This document shows, one piece after another, positions 1 through 7,207 of a stretch of DNA of 15,171 nucleotides. The stretch covers positions 1 to 15,171 of the forward strand of contig CAZTFS010000056.1 in NCBI GenBank assembly GCA_964613045.1, given 5' to 3'. The DNA comes from UBA1081 sp964613045 (lineage in GTDB: Bacteria; Bacillota; Clostridia; Oscillospirales; Acutalibacteraceae). The position numbers and the translations under genes are program-made. A model generated the notes under the pieces. That model searched no databases. It was not told the origin of the DNA and saw only the letters and a program-made list of their open reading frames with translations. Every line of letters starts with the position of its first letter. The stretch's first letter is position 1.

Positions 1-1740
1 CTTAAGGGCACAGGTATTGAAGATGCGGCTAATTCGGCGATCGAAGCAGCCAAGGCAGGTAAGACTGTACCTCTGCATACATTCTCAGGCTCGGTTGAGC
101 ATGCTATCGCTCACATTGAGGAAGCTGCAGTACACAGCATGCCTGAAGAACAGCAGAGATGGTATGCAGTCAAGATATTTGAGCGTGATGACAAGGTTCT
201 CGAACAGCTCAAGCTTGACAAGGCAGTTCTTGACCATATCGAAGCAGATATTGCTGCTGTTGAGAATGAAATGGACGATGATGCAGAAAGCATCATTACA
301 AATGAGCGTTACGTTTACATAGCACAGCTTATGAAGAGCTGTTACAAGAAAAAAAGCACTAATAAGATGACAGTTTCCGATAAGATCGACAGAATCGTTA
401 CAAACCGTATTCTTGCACTTCCTATTTTCGCTGTTGTTATGTGGCTCGTATATTACATATCCATCGGTTCGATAGGTGACTGGACAGTCGGATTTATGAA
501 TGATACACTTTTCGGTGAATGGATCATTCCTTCAGTTACAACTCTTCTTGAAAACATCGGTTGTGCAGCATGGCTTGTAAGTCTTATTGCAGACGGTATT
601 ATCGGCGGTGTCGGTGCTGTTTTAGGATTCGTTCCTCAGATGCTTATTCTCTTCCTTCTTCTTTCCATCCTTGAAGATTGCGGTTATATGTCCCGTGTTG
701 CTTTCATTATGGACAGAATCTTCCGTAAGTTCGGTCTTTCCGGTAAGAGCTTTATTCCTATGCTTGTAGCAACAGGCTGCGGTGTTCCCGGTGTTATGGC
801 TTCAAGAACTATTGAGCAGGACAGAGACCGTAAGATGACTATCATGACAACATGTTTCATGCCTTGCGGTGCAAAGCTTCCCATTATCTCCATGATTGCA
901 GGTGCTCTCTTCGGCGGCAGTGCATGGATCGCAACATCAGCTTACTTTATCGGTATTGCAGCAGTTATCATTTCAGGTATCATGCTTAAGAAGACAAAGC
1001 CCTTTGCAGGTGATCCTGCTCCCTTTGTTATGGAGCTTCCCTCATATCATGCTCCTGTTCCCGGCAACATCTTCAGAGCTACATGGGAACGTGGCTGGTC
1101 ATTCATCAAGCGTGCAGGTACGGTTATTCTTGCTGCAAGTGTTCTCGTATGGGTTCTTCAGTCTCTTTCATTTGAAGGCGGCTTCCACTATATTACAGAA
1201 GAAGTCGGCGGTACATCAATACTTGAAGTTATCGGCAGTGCTATAGCTGTTATATTCAAGCCTCTCGGCTTCGGTACTTGGCAGGCAGCAGTTGCAACTA
1301 TCCTCGGTCTTGTTGCAAAGGAAGAGGTTGTCGGCGTATTCGGTACTCTTTCTTCAATGGCTGACGCAGATCTTGCTTTCGAGCTTGTTGATTCTATGGA
1401 TTCCGCAAAGCTTGCTCTCTTCGGACAGGAATTCTTCGGCGGCAGTGCTCTTGCAGGCTTCTCATTTATGATATTCAACCTTCTCTGTGCTCCTTGCTTT
1501 GCTGCTATGGGTGCTATCAAGAGAGAGATGAATAACTGGAAATGGACTGCATTCGCAATCGGCTATATGTGTGTATTTGCATACGCAATATCACTTATCG
1601 CTTATCAGCTTGGTGCATGGTTCATCGGTACGGGAAATATCATCGGCACTATAGTTGCTGTTGCTCTTCTCGGAATTATCATCTATATGCTCGTCCGTAA
1701 GAATCCTTATAACGATAACAAGCTTTCAGCTAAAGTTTAA
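1..1740 (+). CDS. feoB: Ferrous iron transport protein B (FeoB), 5' truncated by window edge
   Basis: This is the C-terminal 579 residues of FeoB, the GTPase-coupled inner-membrane permease for Fe(II). The frame is open from base 1, so the start and most of the G domain lie upstream; the Met at 139 is internal. The first residues (KGTGIEDA) look like the end of the G domain, followed by the helical cytoplasmic linker. A polytopic membrane region begins near residue 137. Family hallmarks are visible: GVGAVLGFVPQ and LEDCGYMSRVAF near residues 203-235, the Gate-type GCGVPGVMASRT near residue 259, GLVAKEEVVGVFG near residue 435 and the second Gate-type segment LCAPCFAAMGA near residue 495. The conserved Cys of the GCxVP motif is present. 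The FeoB-associated small gene follows after 10 nt, so they are co-transcribed. Family assignment is very safe; any regulatory site lies upstream and cannot be seen. Confidence 0.97.
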   Translation, partial: LKGTGIEDAANSAIEAAKAGKTVPLHTFSGSVEHAIAHIEEAAVHSMPEEQQRWYAVKIFERDDKVLEQLKLDKAVLDHIEADIAAVENEMDDDAESIITNERYVYIAQLMKSCYKKKSTNKMTVSDKIDRIVTNRILALPIFAVVMWLVYYISIGSIGDWTVGFMNDTLFGEWIIPSVTTLLENIGCAAWLVSLIADGIIGGVGAVLGFVPQMLILFLLLSILEDCGYMSRVAFIMDRIFRKFGLSGKSFIPMLVATGCGVPGVMASRTIEQDRDRKMTIMTTCFMPCGAKLPIISMIAGALFGGSAWIATSAYFIGIAAVIISGIMLKKTKPFAGDPAPFVMELPSYHAPVPGNIFRATWERGWSFIKRAGTVILAASVLVWVLQSLSFEGGFHYITEEVGGTSILEVIGSAIAVIFKPLGFGTWQAAVATILGLVAKEEVVGVFGTLSSMADADLAFELVDSMDSAKLALFGQEFFGGSALAGFSFMIFNLLCAPCFAAMGAIKREMNNWKWTAFAIGYMCVFAYAISLIAYQLGAWFIGTGNIIGTIVAVALLGIIIYMLVRKNPYNDNKLSAKV

Positions 1741-1750
1741 GGGTGATTTT

Positions 1751-1912
1751 ATGAATTGGCAAACGATCATTATTGCGGCGATCGTGGCGGCAATTGTTAT
1801 TGCGATTGTTGTTACGGGAATACGCAATAAAAAGAAAGGAAAGAGCTCATGCTCCTGCGGCGGCTCCTGCGGAGCATGTCCCATGGGCGAATCCTGTCAC
1901 AAATCTGAATAA
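1751..1912 (+). CDS. FeoB-associated Cys-rich small membrane protein
   Basis: A 53-residue protein starting at ATG 1751, 10 nt after the feoB stop, with a modest AAGGGTG ribosome site. Residues 4-24 form one hydrophobic helix (IIIAAIVAAIVIAIVV), then a basic stretch (RNKKKGK) and a Cys-rich tail with CSCGGSCGACPMGESC, five cysteines in 16 residues. This layout matches the FeoB-associated Cys-rich membrane protein family found directly after feoB in many Firmicutes. The basic residues after the helix predict that the Cys tail is cytoplasmic, where it could bind iron or help FeoB, but its biochemical role is not established. The gene is followed at once by a strong terminator, so the feo operon ends here. 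A longer reading of the same frame begins inside feoB and is unlikely to be used. Confidence 0.92.
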   Translation: MNWQTIIIAAIVAAIVIAIVVTGIRNKKKGKSSCSCGGSCGACPMGESCHKSE

Positions 1913-1916
1913 TAAT

Positions 1917-1951
1917 AAGGGGACGTTTACTGCGTCCCCTTAATTTTTTTT
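1917..1951 (+). terminator. Intrinsic terminator of the feo operon
   Basis: A perfect 9-bp stem AAGGGGACG (1917-1925) pairs with CGTCCCCTT (1933-1941) around a 7-nt loop and is followed by a run of eight T (1944-1951). It lies 5 nt after the stop of the FeoB-associated gene and should end that transcript efficiently. Confidence 0.95.
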
Positions 1952-1961
1952 GAAAAAAGTA

Positions 1962-2017
1962 TTGACATTTGAGTTAGTCTGTGCTAATATAATGACAAGG
2001 TTAGCAGTTGCTAACTT
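1962..2017 (+). promoter_or_regulatory. Promoter with two tandem palindromic operator-like boxes (DtxR/IdeR-like)
   Basis: TTGACA (1962-1967) is followed after 17 nt by TAATAT (1985-1990), a good sigma-70-type promoter; TATAAT overlaps at 1988-1993. A palindrome AGGTTAGCA-GT-TGCTAACTT (1998-2017, 8 of 9 pairs) covers the predicted start site. A related, weaker box sits 27 bp upstream (1971-1990, core GTTAG-N5-GCTAA) between and over the promoter elements. The TTAG...CTAA cores resemble operators of DtxR/IdeR/MntR metalloregulators, and the position next to feoB fits an iron link. The promoter and palindromes are read directly; the regulator's identity is inference. No gene with a good ribosome site follows before the terminator at 2071-2108. 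Confidence 0.7.
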
Positions 2018-2108
2018 GCTTACCGATATGATATATCAAATAAGATCCTTCAACCCCATTTTTTCTTGCACAGCACAGAGCCGTTTTTCGGTTCTGTGTT
2101 GTTTTTTT
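1998..2108 (+). ncRNA. Predicted small RNA beside the feo operon
   Basis: A promoter (1962-1990) and a strong terminator (2071-2108) bound a transcript of about 110 nt with no credible ORF: the only ATG frame here (ATG near 2029) has no Shine-Dalgarno site and runs through the terminator. The 5' end could fold as GTTAGC-AGTT-GCTAAC (2000-2015). A middle stretch looks unpaired and C-rich (CCTTCAACCCC, 2047-2057), a composition that in iron-stress sRNAs such as FsrA pairs with ribosome-binding sites. The alternative is a leader for the GH2 operon, but that operon has its own promoter at 2199-2227. Expression is unproven. Confidence 0.5.
2071..2108 (+). terminator. Strong intrinsic terminator ending the short transcript
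   Basis: A 13-bp stem CAGCACAGAGCCG (2071-2083) pairs with CGGTTCTGTGTTG (2089-2101), including two G-U pairs, around a TTTTT loop, followed by seven T (2102-2108). It lies only about 100 nt after the promoter at 1962-1990 and well before the GH2 promoter. Confidence 0.92.
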
Positions 2109-2198
2109 CTTTGGCGTGCCGAAAAGCAGTTGTATGATCTGTTTATTGTCAATGTTTTAATAAGACTTGATGAAAATATTAATTTTTTTCATTCAATA

Positions 2199-2227
2199 TT
2201 GACAAAAAACAGCACGGCAGTTATACT
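2199..2227 (+). promoter_or_regulatory. Near-consensus sigma-70 promoter of the GH2 operon
   Basis: TTGACA (2199-2204), a 17-nt spacer and TATACT (2222-2227) make a near-perfect vegetative promoter, with transcription expected near 2234, about 30 nt before the GH2 start. Just upstream lies an imperfect inverted repeat, TTGATGAAAA (2167-2176) and TTTTCATTCAA (2186-2196), that may be an operator. No regulator gene is adjacent. Confidence 0.85.
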
Positions 2228-2264
2228 AAAAATAGTTTGGGTTACAAAAACAGCGAGGTGTCCC

Positions 2265-4541
2265 ATGGGGAAGATAATTACGATAAATAACGACTGGAAA
2301 TTTCATCACGGCGATGTGCCCGATGCTGATTATATGGGATATGATGATTCTTCGTGGAGAACTGTTGAACTGCCGCATGACTGGTCGGTGGAATATCCTT
2401 TTGATAAGTCATATGCCAGCGGAACGGGGTATCTGCCGGGTGGCACTGCCCGATACCGTAAGCATTTTACTCTGCCTGATGATATAAAAGGTAAGCGTGT
2501 GAGGATAACCTTCGGCGGTGTGTATAAGCATTCACGTGTTTTTATAAACAGCAATCATCTCGGCGGCAGGGCTTACGGCTATTCTACCTTTACCTTTGAT
2601 ATAAGTGAATTTGTCCGATCGGGTGAAAATGTAATAAGTGTCCGTGTTGAGCATGAACAGGTTGCCGATTCCAGATGGTTTACGGGCAGCGGAATATACC
2701 GTGATGTAACTCTCGAGATAACGGAAATGTCCTGTTTTGAGAAGGACGGAATTTTTGTAACAACAAAAGATGTCGTTGACGGCATCGCTCAGCTTAATAT
2801 TGACTATAAAACAACAGATTGCGATGAAACGGAATTTATAATAGAAGATGAAAAAGGCTGTTGGGTGGCATCCTGCGGTTGTGAAGGAAAAGACGGCAGT
2901 ATTCAGGTCAGTGTTCCGAATGCAAAACTCTGGTCAACGGATTCACCGTATATGTATACTTTGCAGTGTCATGCGTTTAAAAACGGCAGACCGACTGACA
3001 CAGCTGCAATCAGATTTGGCATCAGAACGATAAATTTTGACCCGAATAAGGGATTTTTCCTTAACGGAGTAAATATGAAGCTCAAAGGCGTTTGTGTTCA
3101 TCATGATGCAGGAGCTCTCGGAGCCGCAGTTCCCGCTGCTGTATGGGAACGCAGACTTAAAAAACTGAAAGCGGCAGGCTGTAATGCTTTGCGAACGGCT
3201 CATAATCCGCCCTCGTCGGATCTGCTTGACCTTTGTGACGAGCTGGGGCTTCTTGTTATGGATGAAGCCTTTGACGAGTGGGAAGGTGCGAAAAATAAAT
3301 GGTGGCAGGGACATAATGTCTATCCGCCCAAGCGTTTCGGTTATGCTGAGGATTTTCCTCTGTGGCATAAAGCCGATCTGGAGGGAATGGTTCTCAGGGA
3401 CAGGAATCACCCAAGTGTAATTATGTGGTCCATAGGCAATGAAATAGATTATCCCAACGACCCGTATGTGACCCCTTTGTTTGATGAAGTTCTCGGCAAC
3501 AACGATAACGGCAAGCCCAAAGAAGAACGCCGTTATGATGACAAAAAGCCCGATGCAGGACGACTTGCTGTTATCGCAAAGGAACTTGTGGACATTGTAC
3601 ATAATACAGATACCACAAGGCCTGTGCTGTCTGCACTTTCGTTTCCCGAGCTTTCCACAAGAACAGGCTTTGCAGATGTTCTTGATATTTCGGGCTACAA
3701 CTACCGTGAGCGGTTTTATGAGGAAGACCACAAGCGTTTTCCCGACCGTGTGATTTTCGGCAGTGAAAACGGTCATGATCCCGCTGCATGGTACGCAGTA
3801 AGGGACAATGACTATATCTGCGGTCAATTCCTCTGGACAGGTATTGATTTTCTTGGTGAATGCCGTGGCTGGCCGCTTAGAATATCTCAGGCCGGTATGC
3901 TTGATCTTTGCGGAAACGAGAAACCTCTGTATTATCGGAGAAAGGCACTCTGGACAGATGAGCCCTTTGTGAAAATTGCCGTTTCCAAAGGTGAAAAAGA
4001 AAATGCAAACACGTGGACGGACAGATTTTTTTATAACGGCGAGCCGGGAGAACTGATGCAGATAAGCTGTTATACAAATTCACCTGAAGCTGAATTATTC
4101 CTTAACGGAAGATCTCTGGGGAAAAAGAATGTGGGCGATGCTTGTCGGGTCACATGGGAGCTTCCCTTTGAAGGCGGAACTCTTACTGCAAAAACAGACG
4201 GAGCAGAAGATAAATTATGCACTCCTGATATTGCAGAAAGAATAAATACTGAGATATACGAAAACGATTCCGACATCGTTCAGGTTGAAGTCAGTTTGCT
4301 TGACAAAAACGGCAATACAGCTTCGGATGATGAAATTATTTATTATCAACTGCTTGGTGACGGCAGGATTCTGGGAATAGAAAACGGCAAGCCCGATGAT
4401 CTGACCTGCTATAAAGAAAACTATCGTTCCACATTCGGCGGCAAGGCGATAGTTTACATCAGAAAAGGAAATATGACCGAGAATTTAATGCTTTATGCGT
4501 ATACAAAAAACGGTCTTTATTGTGAAAGGAAGATAAAATGA
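2265..4541 (+). CDS. Glycoside hydrolase family 2 enzyme (beta-galactosidase/beta-glucuronidase type)
   Basis: A 758-residue retaining glycosidase of family GH2. The start ATG 2265 has GAGGTG upstream and lies just after the promoter; the same frame is open further upstream, but that stretch contains the promoter and cannot be coding. Residues about 5-150 form the jelly-roll sugar-binding domain (ITINNDWKFHHGD, GGTARYRKHF, RWFTGSGIYRDV), 155-250 an Ig-like sandwich, 255-560 the TIM barrel, and about 600-758 extra beta domains. Visible motifs are GVCVHHDAGALGAA, LRTAHNPPS, MDEAFDEW and RNHPSVIMWSIGNE, with the acid/base Glu at 393. The nucleophile is Glu 501 in FGSEN. There is no signal peptide, so it acts in the cytoplasm on an imported oligosaccharide or glycoside. 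The sugar specificity cannot be read from the sequence. Its stop overlaps the start of the EIIC-like gene (ATGA), implying coupled translation. Confidence 0.93.
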   Translation: MGKIITINNDWKFHHGDVPDADYMGYDDSSWRTVELPHDWSVEYPFDKSYASGTGYLPGGTARYRKHFTLPDDIKGKRVRITFGGVYKHSRVFINSNHLGGRAYGYSTFTFDISEFVRSGENVISVRVEHEQVADSRWFTGSGIYRDVTLEITEMSCFEKDGIFVTTKDVVDGIAQLNIDYKTTDCDETEFIIEDEKGCWVASCGCEGKDGSIQVSVPNAKLWSTDSPYMYTLQCHAFKNGRPTDTAAIRFGIRTINFDPNKGFFLNGVNMKLKGVCVHHDAGALGAAVPAAVWERRLKKLKAAGCNALRTAHNPPSSDLLDLCDELGLLVMDEAFDEWEGAKNKWWQGHNVYPPKRFGYAEDFPLWHKADLEGMVLRDRNHPSVIMWSIGNEIDYPNDPYVTPLFDEVLGNNDNGKPKEERRYDDKKPDAGRLAVIAKELVDIVHNTDTTRPVLSALSFPELSTRTGFADVLDISGYNYRERFYEEDHKRFPDRVIFGSENGHDPAAWYAVRDNDYICGQFLWTGIDFLGECRGWPLRISQAGMLDLCGNEKPLYYRRKALWTDEPFVKIAVSKGEKENANTWTDRFFYNGEPGELMQISCYTNSPEAELFLNGRSLGKKNVGDACRVTWELPFEGGTLTAKTDGAEDKLCTPDIAERINTEIYENDSDIVQVEVSLLDKNGNTASDDEIIYYQLLGDGRILGIENGKPDDLTCYKENYRSTFGGKAIVYIRKGNMTENLMLYAYTKNGLYCERKIK

Positions 4542-5977
4542 TGGTTAAGAAGCTTTATCTCGACACTAAGGAGAAAATTTACCGTGCAACTTCGATAATG
4601 TTTATCGTTCAGCTTTTCGGAGCTTTAGGTGCAGGGTTTTTCTTTGTCATTCAGAACATTTTTAAATCATATCACATATTAGGTGCAACAGGTGCTGAGA
4701 ATGAGCCGACACTCTGGTTTATTCTTTTCTGGGCAACAGACTTCTTCTTTGTTGTGCTGGCTTTAGTGCTGTCGTATCTTATAGCGGGACTGCCCGGAAT
4801 CGCTCCGTCGCTTGCGTTGTCGATATATTTCTGTCACTTCACATCAGCATCTGCAAGTGCGGAAAACATGTATGATTTCTTTTATTCAACCTCTGCGAAC
4901 TATTCTCAGTCAACGGCTATCGGATACATGGGATATCTCATTATGGCAGTGTTTATGTCCCTTCTTATAAAACTCCTTTTTGCAGGCTGGAGTGAGGCAA
5001 AAAATCCCATCGGCAGAGGACTTGACTCACTTCTCGGAAAGCTGAGAAAAAAGATCAAGCTCATTCCCGACACGCTTAAAGGAATTGAGATAATTGAAGC
5101 TGTCGATCTTATCGTTCTTGTTCTGATAATTCCCGTTGCCTGTTGTGCATTGACATTCATATTTGTTAAATACGGCATTGAGCTGCCGTTTGCCGCCATA
5201 TCTGAAGGCCTTAAGAATGTGCTTACATCTCTTTCTGACGCCAATGTTATCGTTGCGGCTCTTGTGATGGGTCTTATGGTTGGTTTTGATCTTATCGGAC
5301 CTGTTTCTCTTGCGGCTTTTTCTGTTGCAACAACAGCGTATCTGACAACAGGCAATGCTCAGCTTATCACCATTTATTCAGTTTGCTTTATAACTGTGGG
5401 CTGGACAGCATTTTTCGGCATTCTCAATTGCAAGCTCTTCAAAAAGGGCGGAAAGACAGATACCGACGATTTTAATTTTGCCACAACGGGACCGATCAAT
5501 GCATTCTTTGAAAATATCAAGCTGACGGTTGCTCCTGCAATGCCTCTTGCCATGAGAAGTCCCTTTACCATGATTCCCGGCTTTATGGTCGGCTCGGCAT
5601 TCGGCGGCGTTGTAACAGCACTTTTCGGAATAGTCAATACTGCGTATACCGACGGCTCTCTGCCCAAATATGCAGTAGGCAATTATACATACGGAGGAGT
5701 GGATTACACTTATGCAGAGCTTTTTGAAAACGGCGAAATATTTATGAGCTTCACTCTTCCTCTGCGTTCGGGCGATTTCCTTACATGCCGTCTGCCGTTG
5801 TTCTTTATTATTCTTGTCAGTGCATTTGTGGGCGGTCTTGTGGTTATGGCATTGAGAGAGGTCGAATACAGAGTTCTTTCAAAAAGAGGCTGTTATTTCG
5901 AGCCAAAGGGTGACCTTGTGCTTGAACTGCGTGATTACGGCAAAAAATTAGCTGCAAAAATTAAGGATAAGGAATAA
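4538..5977 (+). CDS. Orphan PTS EIIC-like sugar permease (fructose-type EIIC fold)
   Basis: A 479-residue polytopic membrane protein that resembles the EIIC domain of the fructose-type PTS. Similarity is clearest at VMGLMVGFDLIGPVSLAAF (Asp 251), like the family's GGMMAxDMGGPxNKAA, and at SPFTMIPGFMVGSAFGGV, like DPLRVIPSIMVGSAVxGA. By eye, the segment where EIICs carry TEGAIPFAAADP reads VAPAMPLAMRSP (residues 331-342), so the conserved Glu is Ala 332. No IIA or IIB domain is fused or adjacent, so it may not phosphorylate its substrate, or it borrows IIA/IIB from elsewhere. It overlaps the GH2 stop by 4 nt, with GGAAG upstream; starting at the second Met (4541) is equally possible. Likely role: uptake of the GH2 substrate. 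PTS-family membership is fairly safe; the mechanism is inference. Confidence 0.75.
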   Translation: MMVKKLYLDTKEKIYRATSIMFIVQLFGALGAGFFFVIQNIFKSYHILGATGAENEPTLWFILFWATDFFFVVLALVLSYLIAGLPGIAPSLALSIYFCHFTSASASAENMYDFFYSTSANYSQSTAIGYMGYLIMAVFMSLLIKLLFAGWSEAKNPIGRGLDSLLGKLRKKIKLIPDTLKGIEIIEAVDLIVLVLIIPVACCALTFIFVKYGIELPFAAISEGLKNVLTSLSDANVIVAALVMGLMVGFDLIGPVSLAAFSVATTAYLTTGNAQLITIYSVCFITVGWTAFFGILNCKLFKKGGKTDTDDFNFATTGPINAFFENIKLTVAPAMPLAMRSPFTMIPGFMVGSAFGGVVTALFGIVNTAYTDGSLPKYAVGNYTYGGVDYTYAELFENGEIFMSFTLPLRSGDFLTCRLPLFFIILVSAFVGGLVVMALREVEYRVLSKRGCYFEPKGDLVLELRDYGKKLAAKIKDKE

Positions 5978-5979
5978 AT

Positions 5980-6297
5980 ATGTCCACTAAAAAAGAATAT
6001 CTTGAATTTGTACTCGAACAGCTGTCGGAAATTGAGGGTATTACGTACAAGCAGATGATGGGTGAATATATCATTTATCATCACGGCAAAATTGCGGCGT
6101 ATGTCTGTGACGACAGATTGCTCGTAAAACCTGTGACGGGTGCGGTGGAAATGATGCCCGATGCAAAGCGTGAACCGCCCTATGACGGTGCCAAGGATAT
6201 GCTGTTGGTTGAAAATATTGATGACCGTGAATTTTTAAAAAATTTATTTGAAGCAATGTATACGTTTCTTTCCGAACCGAAGAAAAGGAGAAAATAA
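5980..6297 (+). CDS. TfoX N-terminal-domain protein
   Basis: A 105-residue protein starting 2 nt after the EIIC-like stop, with AAGGA upstream. The order is an N-terminal helix (KEYLEFVLEQLSEIEGITYKQM), then a beta-rich core MGEYIIYHHGKIAAYVCDDRLLVKP (residues 27-51), the signature of the TfoX N-domain family (usually GGYGxYxxGxxFAxxxDxxLYxK), then a C-terminal helix and basic tail (KKRRK). Stand-alone TfoX_N proteins are small and their function is largely unknown; the competence role of Haemophilus TfoX should not be carried over. Packing within the operon, 2 nt after the permease and 1 nt before the HD gene, shows co-transcription but gives no obvious link to sugar use. Confidence 0.85.
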   Translation: MSTKKEYLEFVLEQLSEIEGITYKQMMGEYIIYHHGKIAAYVCDDRLLVKPVTGAVEMMPDAKREPPYDGAKDMLLVENIDDREFLKNLFEAMYTFLSEPKKRRK

Positions 6298-6298
6298 A

Positions 6299-6895
6299 AT
6301 GCTGACTTTGGAATATGCAAAAGAATTACTTGATAAAACGACTACACAGGAGCATCTGTTCCTGCACGCAAAGAATGTAATGGCTGCCATGGGCGGTCTT
6401 GCAAAGCATTTCGATGAGGATGCGGAGCACTGGATGGCAATAGGCTATCTTCACGACTATGACTATGAACAGCACCCCGAAGAGCATCTTCAGTATACGC
6501 AGAAGCCTTTGAAAGAGGCAGGGCTTGCCGATGAAGAGGTAAGAGCGATACTTGCACACGGCTACGGGCTTGTGAATGATGTGGAGCCTGTCACAAATCT
6601 TGAAAAATCCTTGTTTACCGTTGACGAGCTTACGGGAATCATTCAAGCTGCGGCAAGAATGCGGCCTATGGGCATTACCGATATGGAGATCGGCAGTTTT
6701 ATGAAGAAATTCAAGGATAAGAAATTTGCGGCGAAATGTAACCGAGACGTTATAAAACAGGGCTGTGAGATGTTGGGTATGGAAGTCAAAGAAGTCGCCT
6801 CTGTTTGCATCGAAGCCATGAAAGAGCACGCAGAGGAACTGAACCTTGCACCGAAAAAATCAGAATTTATCGAGGTGCCCTCGATAAATTCTTGA
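6299..6895 (+). CDS. HD-domain hydrolase, C-terminus supplied by an inserted repeat
   Basis: A 198-residue metal-dependent phosphohydrolase-type HD protein. The start ATG 6299 has AAAAGGAG 8 nt upstream and lies 1 nt after the TfoX-like stop; a longer reading from 6248 would overlap that gene and lacks such a site. The metal-ligand pattern is visible: His 23 (HLFLHAKNV), His 52-Asp 53 (GYLHDYDYEQHP), His 87 (ILAHGYG) and Asp 109 (TVDELTG). The substrate is unknown; HD proteins typically cleave phosphoesters of nucleotides. Residues 188-198 (SEFIEVPSINS) and the stop codon lie entirely inside the 179-bp repeat that begins at 6859, so the original C-terminus has been replaced. The catalytic core is intact. 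It is the last gene of the operon. Confidence 0.85.
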   Translation: MLTLEYAKELLDKTTTQEHLFLHAKNVMAAMGGLAKHFDEDAEHWMAIGYLHDYDYEQHPEEHLQYTQKPLKEAGLADEEVRAILAHGYGLVNDVEPVTNLEKSLFTVDELTGIIQAAARMRPMGITDMEIGSFMKKFKDKKFAAKCNRDVIKQGCEMLGMEVKEVASVCIEAMKEHAEELNLAPKKSEFIEVPSINS

Positions 6896-7037
6896 GATAA
6901 GAAATAATAGAGAATAGATAATAAATAATAACGTCGGAAGGGGCGTTGCCCCTTACCCCACTTATATAATTCAAGCCCGAAGGGCTTCAAATTTTATTAT
7001 TTTTTATTTCTTCTTTATTCTTTTTATAATTTGTGGG
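6859..7037 (-). repeat. Left copy of a 179-bp hairpin-rich repeat (inverted relative to 9882-10060)
   Basis: This stretch is the reverse complement of 9882-10060 over 179 nt; I count two differences (near 6877 and 6932). It contains a 14-bp hairpin AGAATTTATCGAGG/CCTCGATAAATTCT around TGC (6862-6892), GGGGC-GTT-GCCCC (6940-6952), and AAGCCC-GAA-GGGCTT (6973-6987), set in AT-rich sequence. No ORF of its own is credible. It begins inside the HD gene and ends abruptly at GTGGG, where the right copy carries a further hairpin half, so this copy looks truncated. Its nature (MITE, REP-like or dispersed repeat) is unknown. Confidence 0.93.
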
Positions 7038-7064
7038 TATATTCTGATTATGATATTTCTGTAT

Positions 7065-7093
7065 AAAAAAACGGCAAAGCTTGCCGTTTTTTT
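7065..7093 (+). terminator. Bidirectional intrinsic terminator after the GH2 operon
   Basis: ACGGCAA (7071-7077) pairs with TTGCCGT (7081-7087) around AGC, preceded by an A run and followed by seven T (7087-7093). It lies about 170 nt after the HD stop, beyond the repeat, and probably ended the operon before the repeat inserted. Confidence 0.88.
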
Positions 7094-7207
7094 CTTATGC
7101 CCGTTTGAAATTTTCTTTTCCGGCACCTGTCTCAAAATGATATTTTCGTCAGATGAATTAAACTCCCTGTTATTGTACCATACTTAATTATAATAATATA
7201 TACTTTG

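Noticed and set aside
1950..2264. Possible N-terminal extension of the GH2 enzyme in the same open frame
   Set aside because: The stretch contains a promoter, a strong terminator and the GH2 promoter, and its translation is unlike any GH2 domain. ATG 2265 has a ribosome site and begins the family sequence.
2943..3827. Long minus-strand open frame of 294 codons inside the GH2 gene
   Set aside because: It lies fully opposite a clearly conserved GH2 barrel, has no ribosome site and no recognisable protein motif; it is a shadow frame.
7160..7170. AACTCCCTGT occurs both before the fused gene and near 14947 within the palindromic element
   Set aside because: The shared stretch is about 10 nt and the surroundings do not align, so it is probably chance.
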